Below, piece by piece: positions 11,360 to 22,265 of a DNA stretch of 64,000 nt (its first letter is position 1; each line of letters begins with the position of its first letter). The notes beneath the pieces were generated by a model. That model did not search any database and was not told the origin of the DNA. It saw only the letters and a program-made list of their open reading frames with translations. The DNA is taken from assembly GCA_034440575.1 (NCBI GenBank), contig JAOTOL010001643.1, positions 3,041,001 to 3,105,000 on the forward strand. Reading direction: 5' to 3'. Origin of the DNA: Imbricaverruca yamaguchii (Eukaryota > Arthropoda > Thecostraca > Neoverrucidae). The position numbers and the translations under genes were made by a program.

Positions 11360-12060
11360 CGGACTAAATAAAAAATGCGTCGTAAGGAAACCCAATGTTC
11401 GCTGGTTTCTTATTCGTCTGGGAGCTGATAGGGCGATTCCTGCTTCGGCTTCTAAAGGAATGATTGGTGTAGTAACCATTGCACCGTTTGTGATGCGGAG
11501 GAGCCACCTTTTTAAAGGTATCTAAAATTCTTAAGTAGGGCCGGAGGTGCCGGCACCGGCATATGCTACTGATCCATATTCTATTATGAGTAGAGCTAAA
11601 GATGCGTAGAGTAGTAGAAGTGTATGGTGGTCGGTCCCAGGCGATTAGGAAGCCATGCATCGATATAGGATGAGTGGGTGAAAACATATGTTCTGGATGT
11701 ATTTGATGTGTTTATGCATTGAGAGCCTACGGTCTAAAATAATGCCAAGAAATATAAATAAGTTTTCATAAGGTATGTGGTTGTTCCCGAGGTGAAGCGG
11801 TTTGTCGGAGTTTGGGCAGGATGTCGATTTAATAACCAGTATTGTTGCAAATTTTGGGGCCGAAAGATGAACCATACTTCAAGGACCATTCGCGTATTCT
11901 GTCAAGTGGGTTCTGCAAACGAATTGAACAATGTTTGTAATTTTTTTCCGGAGCACGAAATTCCGCTATCGCCTGCAAATGGTGAATATGATATATATGG
12001 AGGAAGGTCATCGAAAGATCATTAAGGATGATGTTAAATAATACTGGTGAAGGACAACTT
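11360..12060 (-). pseudogene. Jockey/I-like non-LTR retrotransposon RT C-terminal fragment
   Basis: On the minus strand a RIREWSLKYG block (11829-11925, the region after the RT FADD motif), a FLGIILDRRLSMHKHI block (11680-11800, usual FLGVIFDRKLTF region) and a decayed downstream thumb/C-terminal part to about 11360 follow in order. Stops and frameshifts separate them. Related fragments lie at 28640-29110 (unit B) and 51385-51500 (unit C), so the insertion predates the unit duplication. Confidence 0.75.
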
Positions 12061-12104
12061 CCCTGTGGTAGGCCATCCTGGAGACAATACCAGTCGGAAA
12101 TGAC

Positions 12105-13357
12105 TGACAGGCACCTGATGCCATCAGATGGGAAGAAGAATTCTCCAATTTAAATGCCTGTGAAATGTGGGAAGAGTTCAAATCTTATTTGAAGGAAATT
12201 CAGATTAGACATGTCCCCCAAAAGCAAAGACGCAAAAGAAGGGTAGAAAAACCAGCATGGCTTACACCAGACTTGATAAAAGCAAGTAATGCTAAGAAAA
12301 CTGCATTTAGAGTCTTTAAAGAAGCCTCAGATGTCGTAAATCTAAAGTCGTATGGAAAAGCTAGAGACACTGTGAAGCAAAAAACCAGAGCAGCAAAGCG
12401 AGCAAAAGAACTGGATTTAGCTAGAAACTGTACTGGGGACAGTAAAAAGTTCTTTAGTTTCTACAAGCTGAGTAAAGTCTCTAGCACAATTGGTCCACTG
12501 GAAGTAAACAGGACTACATTGGGTGAGGATAGTGAGATGGTTGAGGAGCTGAGCAAGCAGTTTAAATCAGTGTTTACATTCGAAGATATGACCAATCTGC
12601 GGACCGTACACCATATTTCAGTGACATGGGATGTGACAAATGATGTTGATTTCATTGATAGTGATGCTGTCTACAAATCATATCAGGAAAATAAAGCCAA
12701 ACAAGGCAGCAGGATCTGATAATATTTATGCTAGTGTGTTAAGGGAAACTGAAAAGGAACAGGCATTTCCACTTAGTATAATATTTTGTAGATCAGTTTC
12801 ACAAAATGAAATTCCAACCGATTGGAAAAGGGCAAATGTAGTTCCTATTTTCAAGAAAGGAGAAAGAGGGAAAGTTGAAAACTATAGGCAAGTAAGTCTC
12901 ACATCCCTAGTCTGCAAGGTACTCGAATCAAATATCAAGGATAGAATAGTTAATTTACTGGAAGGTAGCATATTGATTCAAGATACTCAACATGGGTTTA
13001 GAAAAGGACGATCGTGTCTCACAAACCTCTCGACCTTTTTGAACTTCGCCACAGAACAATTTGAAGAAGCACATCTTGACTTTAGTAAGGCCTTTGACAA
13101 GGTACCCCATAAACGGTTAATGATACAGCTTCAGTCCCATGGTATTGCAGGTAGCATCTTAAAATGGATAGAGTTTTGGCTTTCAGATAGACAGCAAAGA
13201 GTGATGCTAAATGGTACAAAGTCATCATGACAAAATGTTCTTAGTGGAGTCCCCCAGGGGTCAGTACTAGGGCCATTACTGTTCATTATATTTGTAAATA
13301 ACATTGAAAGTGGCCTAAGCAGTAAAGTTTTGAAATTTGCAGATGATTTGAAGGTCA
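12105..13357 (+). pseudogene. CR1-group retrotransposon ORF2 (linker and RT), interrupted
   Basis: The reading begins at the WEEEF block near 12130, continues through the basic linker and then switches frame near 12715. It then covers PIFKKGERGKVENYR, GFRKGRSCLTN, a LDFSKAFDKVPHKRL block (RT motif A) and LSGVPQGSVLGPL (motif B) with a stop near 13230. It ends abruptly after KFADDLKV (RT motif C) at about 13357, where an inverted CR1 3' end begins. Its likely missing 3' end is at 15148-15415. Confidence 0.9.
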
Positions 13358-15140
13358 TAAACATAAAGACATAAAAGATTAATGCAACTATGAGCCACAA
13401 GGGCCCTTCTTGGTTGCACTCTGTACACTGAACCAGTTGCCCACCAAATCTGCCAATCAGCCCTCCCTGTAATACTGAAAAGCAAGCCCTCTATTCTTAT
13501 AATGATTGTCTATGCTGTTTTTAAAGATGTTCAATGTGCTGCTACTGACGATGTTTTCTGGCAGCTGGTTCCAGTGTTCCACTACCCTGTTGGTGAAGAA
13601 AGTTTGCCTTAACCTTGTTCTGCTGTGGTTAATTTTAATTTTGAATTGATGACCTCTAATTGCATCATTTCTGTTAAATTCAAACATTTCCCCAAGGTAT
13701 CCCCTCTCCAGACCATTGACAAATTTAAAGACCTCGATGAGATCTCCTCTCAGCCTTCTATATCTAAGTGAAAACATATTCAATTTCTTCAATCTTTCCT
13801 CATATGCCAGGTTGCTTATGCCATTAACCATTTTTGTAGCCCTCTTTTGTACTCTCTCTAAAAGCCAACAATCTTTTTCATAGCTAGGAGACCAAGCTTG
13901 GATGCAGTATTCCAAATGTGGCCTGACGTATGCACAGTAAAGCTTCCTGATCACTTCCTCACTTCTGTATGATACATTTCTATTTATTGCCCCGAGCATT
14001 CTCAGTGCCTTCTTCCTGGCTTCCTTGGTCTGTTCTGATGCCCCCAATTTTGTGTTTAGAATAACACCTAAATCCTTCTCCTGTTGAGTCACTGATAGCA
14101 CTTGGCCACCCATCAAGTATGGAGCCTTCATATGCTGCTTACCTACATGCATGATTTTGCACTTATCAAAGTTAAATTTCATTTGCCATTCTTCGGACCA
14201 CTTCACAAGTTCGTCTAAGTCTTTTTGCAGCGAGATATGCTCATCCTGACCTGTTATTGCCCTAAAGACCTTCAAATCATCTGCAAATTTCAAAACTTTA
14301 CTGCTTAGGCCACTTTCAATGTTATTTACAAATATAATGAACAGTAATGGCCCTAGTACTGACCCCTGGGGGACTCCACTAAGAACATTTTGCCATGATG
14401 ACTTTGTACCATTTAGCATCACTCTTTGCTGTCTATCTGAAAGCCACAACTCTATCCATTTTAAGATGCTACCTGCAATACCATGGGACTGAAGCTGTAT
14501 CATTAACCGTTTATGGGGTACCTTGTCAAAGGCCTTACTAAAGTCAAGATATGCTACATCAACCTGATTTCCCTGATCAAATTGTTCTGTGGCGAAGTTC
14601 AAAAAGTCCAAGAGGTTTGTGAGACACGATCGTCCTTTTCTAAATCCATGTTGAGTATCTTGAATTAATCTGCTACCTTCCAGATAACTAACTATTCTAT
14701 CCTTGACAATTCATTCGAGTACCTTGCAGACTAGGGATGTGAGACTTATTGGCCTATAGTTTTCAACTTTCCCTCTTTCTCCTTTCTTGAAAATAGGAAC
14801 TACATTTGCCCTTTTCCAATCGGTTGGAATTTCATTATGTGAAACTGATCTACAAAATATTATACTAAGTGGAAATGCCAGTTCCTTTTCAGTTTCCCGC
14901 AACACCCTAGCATAAATATCATCAGGTCCTGCTGCCTTATTTGGCTTTATTTTCCTGATATGATTGTAAACAACATCACTACCAATGAAATCAACATCAT
15001 TTGTCAGATCCCATGTAACTGAACTATGGTGTACGGTCGGCAGATTGGTCATATCTTCCAATGTAAACACTGATTTGAACTGCTTGCTCAGCTTCTCAAC
15101 CATCTCACTATCCTCACCCAATGTAGTCCCGTTTACTTCC
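13358..15140 (-). pseudogene. CR1-group retrotransposon, 5' truncated, inverted inside another CR1
   Basis: On the minus strand the element starts at 15140 in the middle of the linker (GEDSEMVEKLSKQFKS) and runs through the RT N-terminal blocks (14711-15121). After a stop and frameshift near 14710-14620 there is a clean 384-codon frame (14611-13457) with SKAFDKVPHKRL, GVPQGSVLGPLLF and KFADDLKV, then the YVRPHLEYC C-terminal region. A 3' UTR follows, ending in an ATGTCTTTATG-type tail at 13358-13380. The intact C-terminal half suggests a younger insertion than the 5.5-7.1 kb copy. There is no endonuclease domain, so it is 5' truncated, as is usual for CR1. Confidence 0.92.
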
Positions 15141-15147
15141 AGTAAAC

Positions 15148-15415
15148 GGAAGTAAACGGGTCTTCACCAACATGGTAGTAGAACACTGGAACCAGCTGCC
15201 AGAAAACATTGCCAGTAGCAGCACATAGAACATCTTTAAAAACAGCATAGACAATCATTATAAGAATAGAGGGCTTGCTTTTCCGTATTACAGGGAGGGC
15301 TGATTGACAGATCTGGTGGGCAACTGGTTCAGTGTACAGAGTGCAACCAAGAAGGGCCCTTGTGGCTCATAGTTGCATTAATCTTTTATGTCTTTATGTT
15401 TATGTCTTTATGTGG
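15148..15415 (+). pseudogene. CR1-group 3' end (ORF2 C-terminus, 3' UTR and tail)
   Basis: The plus strand encodes a VVEHWNQLPENIASSS block followed by a stop and frame changes. The 3' UTR then matches the inverted copy base for base over long stretches and ends in repeated TTTATGTCTTTATG at 15390-15415. Together with 12105-13357 it probably represents the two ends of one plus-strand CR1. Confidence 0.85.
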
Positions 15416-16330
15416 AATTGACGAGAACAACACAAAAATATACTAAACAAACCTACTGGTGTCATTTTACACAGAGTTGTTCAATTTTGGAGAGTAATGA
15501 GGGTTTGAAAACTACATCCTACGCTTTGCTTATGTTTAAAAACACTGTGACAGTGTGTTCATATTTTTGTAGCCTTGACGGATGTCTGTCTCCATCCAAA
15601 AACAATGATCTATGGAGCTCCACACTCGCCGAAAACCAGTTTACAGGGAAAATATAAAAGAATTTGTGTCCAGCTGTCAGGCCAGTCTTTTAATAACTAT
15701 GCGCTAAAAACAACAGTGTTCCCAAATAACTGGTCAGTGAGATGGGCCGAAAATTTGTGGGGTTACTATGGTCCTCGCCAGGTATTGGGATGAGTATTAT
15801 GAGATATTCCTTCGACGTTTCGAGGAATGCGTGAGTTGTCCATTGTCAATTAAATGGGTGCTACATGCAATACTTGGTATGATCCCGTAAAGGTGTGAAA
15901 AAAAGAATAGTGTAAGTTGTCGGGACCTACGGAAATATTCCCAGCGGAGGTAATGGCTGTATCAAGGTCTAAAATTTGAAAGGCAGTAGTATATACTTAT
16001 GTGTTACCAGGATTAAATTGTGCGAGATCAACATAAAAAGTGTGTTGTGCATTTTCTATCAAACCAGGTCTGTAGCTTTCGTCGGAGCTATGGTGGGCAA
16101 AGGTATCCGCTATGGTGTTTGCCATTGCTTATGGTTCGGTAATGGTGATATTGTGAAGATTGAGGGCGAGTAGTGATCTAGATGCTGATCGTCCAATCAA
16201 AGGGCCGATCGATCCTCATATTTGGCTTAAAGGTGTTTTAAAGGTAAACTGCTGTAAAAATATCACCATGATCGGCGTCTAGCTTCGCGAATGATGTGGC
16301 GTGTCCTCGCACGTTCATGGTTCCGGTTGA
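15416..16330. other. Unassigned stretch within unit A
   Basis: No recognisable gene, domain or repeat was seen. Confidence 0.4.
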
Positions 16331-16334
16331 TTAT

Positions 16335-17125
16335 TCATTGGCTTATATTATTGGCTGGGAAACTTCTATGGAGCACCAGAGGACTGGGTTTGTTTTGTGG
16401 GGCTGTGTGGGTGGAATTGCTGTAGACGCTGCTTGTAAAAGTGTATTAGTAATTAAATGAACGCTTTGTACAGGAGAAATGTCCGAGCTGTATTGCGCTG
16501 AGGAGAGCTTCTCAAACTTGGTCCAGTCGGTCTTCGAAGATTTCCAGCGAGGGATAAAACTTGGTGTTGTATAGGCTGTTGCTGAACCGGTGGGAATTAA
16601 TTTGATAGGGTAGTAATCGCTGTCGTGAAGGTCGGTATATCTTGTCCAATTCAAATCATTGTGCAGGGCTGTAGAACAAATTGCTAAATCAATGGCAGTT
16701 TCTGTATGGTGACCGAGGTGGAAAATTGTTGCTGCACTGGTGATGAATAATACTAAGTGGTGTCCGCCTAAGATGTGTTTAATTATGCGTCTGCCGTTCT
16801 CTGGAAGCGTACATTTACCGTCCCACGCTGGGCTGTGGGCGTTGAAATCGCCGGGCAAAATAAAAGGGTTTCTGAATTTCGCTGTGAGATTTTCTAACTC
16901 TGACAAACTGTTTGTGCTCTCTGTCGATGGTGGAATAACATACATCTATGTTCCTATCATGAAAACCCAAAGTACAAGCTACAGCTTGTACAGGTTAATT
17001 TAGTGTAATTTGTGCAATTGCATAATCATTGTTTATGTAAGGTGCTGTACCGCCACTTTGGTGTGTTTCACAGATCTCGTCGTGATGGTACAGCGAGTAC
17101 TTAGCGATATTGAATTTATTTATAT
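16335..17125 (-). pseudogene. Jockey/I-like non-LTR retrotransposon endonuclease domain fragment
   Basis: The 200-residue minus frame (16945-16343) has FILPGDFNAHSPAWDG, the GD.NAH.P.W motif of apurinic-type endonucleases in arthropod-like Jockey/I/R1 elements, then a TAIDLAICS block and DLHDSDYYPIKL (SDH-type motif with Y for H). Upstream on the same strand, across stops, an SGGTAPYI block (usual GGTAILI) is visible near 17030-17060. The residue change in the SDH motif and the frame breaks argue it is inactive. It may belong to the same family as the RT fragment at 11360-12060. Confidence 0.8.
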
Positions 17126-17593
17126 TTATCGGTGGGGAAGAACCAGGATTTCTGAAGTGCGATGAGAATGGGAGTGAGTAAACTAAAGAATGCTTTCATT
17201 TCTGCCCATTTAAATATTAAAATATGGCAATTCCATTGTAAAAATATGTACATAAGGAGAAAATGTAATGTTTGTGGGCACCTTTCGGTGTACGTCGGGA
17301 GCCAGCGCTGCTTTGGGAAACACAATCATGGATATGGAAGAAACTGGAGGTATGTACCCCTCATGGAAGATGGTGCCCCTCTGTCCGGAAAAAAAACTCC
17401 CCTCTGGTAAGGCTCAAGCGCTGGTCCACGAGTAGTTGGATAATTGAATCATGCAATAGCGCATTAAAAATGGAATAATTCGATGATTTCAGCTGAGACT
17501 ATTAAACATATATTCACCTTGTATACATATTTCCTTCCCCAAACAGCTACAGATAACTTTAGCAACAGTCTCGTCCTAGGTCATAGGTCGACC
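17126..17593 (+). other. Upstream region of gene copy A
   Basis: The last ~170 bases (from about 17420) are shared with 29880-30075 and 52090-52318 upstream of the other copies. They include a TATTAAACATATAT-type AT-rich element about 100 bases before the ATG. A TATA-like role is possible but unproven. Confidence 0.35.
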
Positions 17594-17745
17594 ATGGCAG
17601 CGACTTCACAGTCGGTGCAGCGGTAACGGCGGGAGTGTTGACAGGATAACAGGCTGCCCCTTTGTTTGGTTGCAGGCCGTGGTAGCTGTGGCGTTCCTGG
17701 CCACGTTGCTGGCCGCAGTTGTTGCCGACAGCGACACCATCCAGG
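17594..17745 (+). pseudogene. Copy A of the tandem secreted-protein gene: exons 1-2 only
   Basis: Exon 1 (17594-17614) has an ATG in strong context (A at -3, G at +4) and codes MAATSQS. A 61-bp intron with a GTGCAG donor and TTGCAG acceptor follows. Exon 2 (17676-17745) codes the hydrophobic core AVVAVAFLATLLAAVVADSD and ends at a GG|GTAAGC donor in phase 1. Together these make a convincing secretion signal with cleavage expected after AVVA. The exons corresponding to 35127-35231 and 36904-37127 in copy B are absent downstream, where sequence diverges after 18780 and an L2-like element begins. Splicing into another copy's exons cannot be excluded, but loss is simpler. Confidence 0.6.
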
Positions 17746-18017
17746 GTAAGCATTATGCTGGCTCACGCTGCTCACCTGTTCCACGTGCTCCCTGGCCACC
17801 AGTCAGTTGCGCGGGGTCGGCGGCTGGAGTTGCTGCGATCGTTTTGAAGGGTGTTTGTTTCGCACAAAGGCCGTGCAGATGGTTTGCACTGGTCATAGTT
17901 GGAAATGCATTGAATTGGCATTGCCTACCGGCCTTTGCTGCTACAGAAATGTAGCCGGCGCAATTATATAATGTGTCTCATGTCCTGTCATGCAATGGGT
18001 GAAAGGTGACTAGTTCG

Positions 18018-18022
<5 letters not shown>

Positions 18023-18075
<53 letters not shown>

Positions 18076-18130
18076 ATATATTCATATATATATGTGTTTA
18101 TTATTTATAGATATATATATATATATATCT
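18023..18130. repeat. (TA)n microsatellite
   Basis: AT dinucleotide run with a few GTATATG interruptions. It sits about 280 bases after exon 2, as in copies B (30370) and C (52611). Confidence 0.9.
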
Positions 18131-18139
18131 GTGTGTGTG

Positions 18140-18672
18140 TGTATATGAGTAGGTTGGAGACAGATTATTTTATATAAAGGTTTCATTGAATACGACTGAG
18201 AGCTCAGCGTTGGTGACCTTCTTGCTTGTGGATTTCACTGATCGTATTATGTTCCTTGTCTCTTCATTGTGTTTATGTAGCATTTCGCCGTAGTGCACGA
18301 TGGTCAAGATTGCGATTAACACATAGGTCATCTCTGTATTCGATCGACGTTTCGTCTTAGCCTAAGACATTTTCAAGACGGTGTGTTAGGAATTCACATT
18401 GATAACATATACACGCTTCATATTCATGTTTTGGTTGACTGATCGCGTGCGTTACGTGAGTGGGTGCTGGAAGTACTAGACATCTACGTTTCCAGTATCA
18501 CACTGCAAGGCATGTCACTGCGGACTGGGGGCTTCCCCTCCGAGAGTTCGAATGCTCCGCGCGCGTTAATGTGTTTGCTGATGGCTGAACCTACGTGTCT
18601 GATGATGTATATTGCCTCAAGGGAAATTAGACGTCGTTTGTTGTGGGTGGTTGCGAGTATTTTGGTGTTTTA
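18140..18672 (-). pseudogene. Penelope-like element C-terminal fragment (copy A)
   Basis: This is homologous to 30540-31060 and 52700-53220. On the minus strand the segment near 18500-18660 decodes to fragments like the KRR.ALEAIYI block downstream of the GIY-YIG part of Penelope-like elements. The GIY-YIG motif itself is cut off here, because the sequence switches to the 18664-18870 repeat. Confidence 0.55.
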
Positions 18673-18870
18673 CAATTGGATGCAGTCTGAAGTTCGTGAC
18701 TCTCATCACTGGAAGTCACTGTCACGAAATTTCGTATTTTATTTCAATGTTTTCCATAACCTCATCTGCATAAAGTGTGCCTAGGGATGGTGAAACCGGG
18801 GTAAATATGAGGGCATTACTGGATTCTTAAAGGAAAAACAACTTTAGAAATCATATCATTTTAACGTTTG
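18664..18870. repeat. Dispersed repeat shared with 8640-8855
   Basis: A direct second copy of the repeat at 8640-8855, immediately before the TTAA elements. Confidence 0.8.
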
Positions 18871-18879
18871 CTGACCTGT

Positions 18880-19440
18880 TTAACACGCGCCCTAGAGGGG
18901 GGGGGGGGCGGAATCCGCCCACCCCATGTTTTTCGTGGATAACTCCAGATTTTACCGGTAGATATACGTCATTACTTGTGTACCTGCTTAGAAATGAACG
19001 GCACGTTGTTTAAAGTAAGAAAAACGAAAATCGACAAAAGATTTTTCGAGTTAGGGGTCGGTAAACTCAAAGAACAATTTCCAGCGTCAGACCACAAATA
19101 TCGGCGCTGATGCCCTTCCCGTATATCGGCAAAAAGGAAGTGTTCTTGGCAACACTAGCGACTTGTTTGATGTATAGTTTTATGCTACATTGTTCCAAAG
19201 TCATGTCAGGTCACCGAGGTCAAGTCAGGTCAAGTTCATGACAGGTTAACACACGCCCTGAATGGGCGGATGGTGAAATCCGCCCACCAATCCGATTTTT
19301 CGTACACAACTCCATATTATACTGGCCGATATGCGCCATGTTTTCCGTACCTGCTTAAGATGAATGGCGCATTATTTAAATCAAGAAAAATTAAAATCGG
19401 CCGAAATGTTTTTAAGTTATGGGCCGTTAAAATGCGGTTA
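18880..19440 (+). mobile_element. Two family-1 TTAA element copies in tandem
   Basis: TTAACACGCGCCC begins at 18880 and TTAACACACGCCC at 19246. Both are followed by similar sequence (CCGCCCACC, then TTTTCGT..A..ACTCCA.ATT and TTTAA.T.AAGAAAAA). The first copy ends with a GTCAGGTCACCGAGGTCAAG stretch also seen at 35900 and 57985. The right end of the second copy is obscured by the start of the retrotransposon. Confidence 0.65.
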
Positions 19441-19665
19441 AAATGGACAGTGCGGTCCAGTGCGCCGGAGGAGACGGACGTGCCAGCTCCCGACATTTTG
19501 GACGAAATTCGACGCACTACCACAGGGAGTTGAATTTTCCTTTTGTATCTTTACCTTCTGTCTATTGTGATAGGGAGATAATCATCAGGCAATACTTTTG
19601 ACTAAATATCATATTACTAAACTAGACATAACCTAAACTTGGATTGTACCTGGACCGGAGGTGTC

Positions 19666-20337
19666 ATGGACGAAATTAAAGAACAAATTCAGGAAGCAGT
19701 GAATGAAAAAATGAAGGCTCTTCGAGAGGAAATGGAGGATATTAGAAAGGAAAATAGGAAAACAAACAACCAGCTAAAACAACTCATGGAGGAAAACAAG
19801 GTTCTAAAAAAACAAATTTCAGAATTTAATTGCACGGTTGATACTATTGAACAGTACACCCGAAAGGATTCGCTCATTTTAGGTGGTGGTGGATTCCCAT
19901 CAGCCCCAATAGACTCTTTTGAACCTCCAGAAAAAACCAGGGAGATTACCAAAAAAATCATTGAGGAGAAGCTAGGTGTAAAGCTCTCTGGCAACATATC
20001 TGCTTGCCATCGTCTGCGCCAAAACAGGCGTGTACTGATCAAGTTTCAGGATTTAGCTGATAGAAATGCTGTATATGAAGCAAAATTCAACCAAACAGGA
20101 GAACACAAAACAAAAATAACCATACATGAAAACCTTACTGCAAAACGCGCAAAGCAAGTACAGGTGCTGGGTGAAATGTGGGAAAAGAGACAAATTTGCA
20201 ACTATCATACTAAAAATGGCAACATCATGACCCGTAAAACAAAGGAACAAAAGTATGTGCACATACATCCAGACATGAGCAAGGAAGAGATCATGGATGC
20301 AACTGAGAAAGGACCATATAAAACAGAAAGAACATGA
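19666..20337 (+). CDS. ORF1 of an L2/CR1-like non-LTR retrotransposon (coiled coil plus nucleic-acid-binding domain)
   Basis: The ATG at 19666 opens a 223-residue frame. Residues about 1-65 are a charged, Leu/Ile-spaced coiled coil. A TIEQYTRKDSLIL block near residue 60 and an HENLT..RAKQ block near residue 165 match the pattern of L1 ORF1p-like proteins (coiled coil, RRM-like, C-terminal domain), here in the type found in L2/CR1-group elements. Such proteins trimerise and coat the element RNA. No stops interrupt it. ORF2 follows on the same strand but only after 1.93 kb, much more than usual. The GC-rich 5' leader (about 19450-19665) may be the internal promoter region. Confidence 0.85.
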   Translation: MDEIKEQIQEAVNEKMKALREEMEDIRKENRKTNNQLKQLMEENKVLKKQISEFNCTVDTIEQYTRKDSLILGGGGFPSAPIDSFEPPEKTREITKKIIEEKLGVKLSGNISACHRLRQNRRVLIKFQDLADRNAVYEAKFNQTGEHKTKITIHENLTAKRAKQVQVLGEMWEKRQICNYHTKNGNIMTRKTKEQKYVHIHPDMSKEEIMDATEKGPYKTERT

Positions 20338-22265
20338 AACAATAGCTCCAATCAACAAACACGAGACAACACCATAGCTGGACGAGTTGTTTCCCAGAGG
20401 TCTGACCTAGGGGAGTATGTTGTCAGGACAACCAGGAGTGGGAAGGCAAGCAGAGGGGGAAAGGACTAGGGGAATGGAAGTAAGCCCAGAGCAGCAAAAA
20501 CGATCATGCATGTGTACTTGTACTGAACATATGGTGCCAGATGGTTGGAATATACAAGATACCTTTATGAAACAATACTTACTGGTATCATCATAATAAC
20601 CTAATCATCTTAATCATTTTGGTAAATTGAGTGGTTCTGTTTCAATGGAGTGAAACATATAAATAGGCATGTGAACACCAGCATTCTTGATGGATGACTT
20701 TTTGACTCATATGCAATGACCAAACAAAGATGCCCCTGGCCTGCTCCCATTCATACTGCCAGTGTGCTATTAGTATGATGTGGGAGTATGGTGAGTGAAT
20801 GTGTGTGTGAATGAAGAACGAGCCACTTACCATGGCCTGCTTCAAAGAAGCATCTTAACCTGAACCACCAGGGGTGTCAAGCAACAGCTCCAGTTGCATT
20901 TGAAAAATTTTGGAGCAGCCTGCCCAGAAGGTATAGGCAAACCAATGAAAATGGTGGATGATATTCACCAGTGTGATATTTAACACACAACATACCTATC
21001 AAGACTGGCTGGTGATACATTGCTGGAACATGTGGAGCTCCTTGTTGGAAACACTTATTATAAATTTGACTAGTTCAGTGATAGTAACCTGCATCCATCC
21101 TTCTTGGCACCTGTGCTTCGGTCTTCTGGTACAATGCAAAATTAACTGATCTGGTTTACTGATTCGGTCCTGCCTGTTTCCCTGGATGCCATGCAGATCT
21201 TCCTGTTAGATACCTGATTAAGCATGCCACCAACTGGTTTTAGACATCTGAAATTTAACTTGTCCAGCTAATTAGGTACCTGCATAGGTTGCCTCCAAAA
21301 TCAACATGATGTAGATCAAACTATTCCTACCTGACCTACATTTATATTTTAATACTGTGATAAATGGATAGATAAGAGTTAGTAACAGATGCATAATTAC
21401 CTATTGTAGGTGTCTATGCAATCATATTTAAATTCACACATGCATAGGTACATGCCTGTCTGCCTTGGTGGGTAGTACCTACCTACCTAGGTATTTACAT
21501 TCACTTTCATTACCTACGTTGTATTTCACACTAGCTAAAACATGCACCTCAACCTGCTCATGTTGATAGTAGGCAGGTGCCTTGTACATGCCTATTTATT
21601 CATTCCGGCTGTGAGCATACTAACTCAATTAACTTGTGCATATTTACTCAGTTTAGGCAAATAGCTGAACAAATACTTGGATCAGGATACTTACATGCAT
21701 TGACTTCTACCACCACCCAGCACCTAAACAAACAAAAATACAACACACGTTCGTACTATTGCTCCGCGCAAGGCCGTACTCCTATGCGTAGTTAACCTAC
21801 CGCTCATTAGACATTTATGAATGAAATAGAGAAGGCACTGTTGGTTAGTACTTTGTAACAAATGGAGCTTTTCATTTTAGAGCAGATATATATTAAATTT
21901 TTGTTGAAATAAATTAAACAACTTCGTTGTGTAATGGGAAATTGTTTCTGAATACACAGACAATTATGCACTAAATGAATATATTCATGTTTTGCTTCTG
22001 AGCAACTCTTTGGATGTGACTTATGCATGGCTTCCTTCATAACGAAGGATTCCTTCATTTCTTTCTTTCTCTTTACAGACACCCATTGCATTACTTTCCT
22101 CAACATGCTAGTATCACATCAGAAATGGCGTAAATATTCTCCACTTATCGCTAGGCACCTCCGGTCTAGGTATGTAATCATCCGAGTCTGGTGAGGAGTG
22201 TAGTATATTGCTGTACTACAACTATTGAACTACCTTACTGCAAAGGTCCTACAAATAGGTTCTAA
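20338..22265 (+). other. Long inter-ORF segment of the L2-like element
   Basis: There is no open frame of note. The segment is AT-rich with repeated ACCTACCTA and TAGGTACCTG-type motifs around 21240-21500. It may be an insertion into the element, a lineage-specific spacer or decayed ORF2 N-terminus. I found no terminal repeats to define an insertion. Confidence 0.4.

Larger units (their letters stand above)
8860..18780 (+). repeat. Segmental duplication unit A (most diverged, 3' truncated)
   Basis: The left edge begins with GTGAATGAATTAATAATAGAG, matching 26917 (unit B) and 49124 (unit C). Shared landmarks with B and/or C are a segment 8990-9225 (C only), an Ala/Pro-type GC-rich repeat at 9595-9750 (C), the 10255-11040 block (B and C), the Jockey-like fragment 11360-12060, the signal-peptide exons near 17594-17745, the (TA)n tract 18023-18130 and the Penelope-like fragment to 18672. 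CR1 elements occupy 12.1-15.4 kb only in this unit. Everything corresponding to the later exons is missing after about 18780. Confidence 0.8.
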
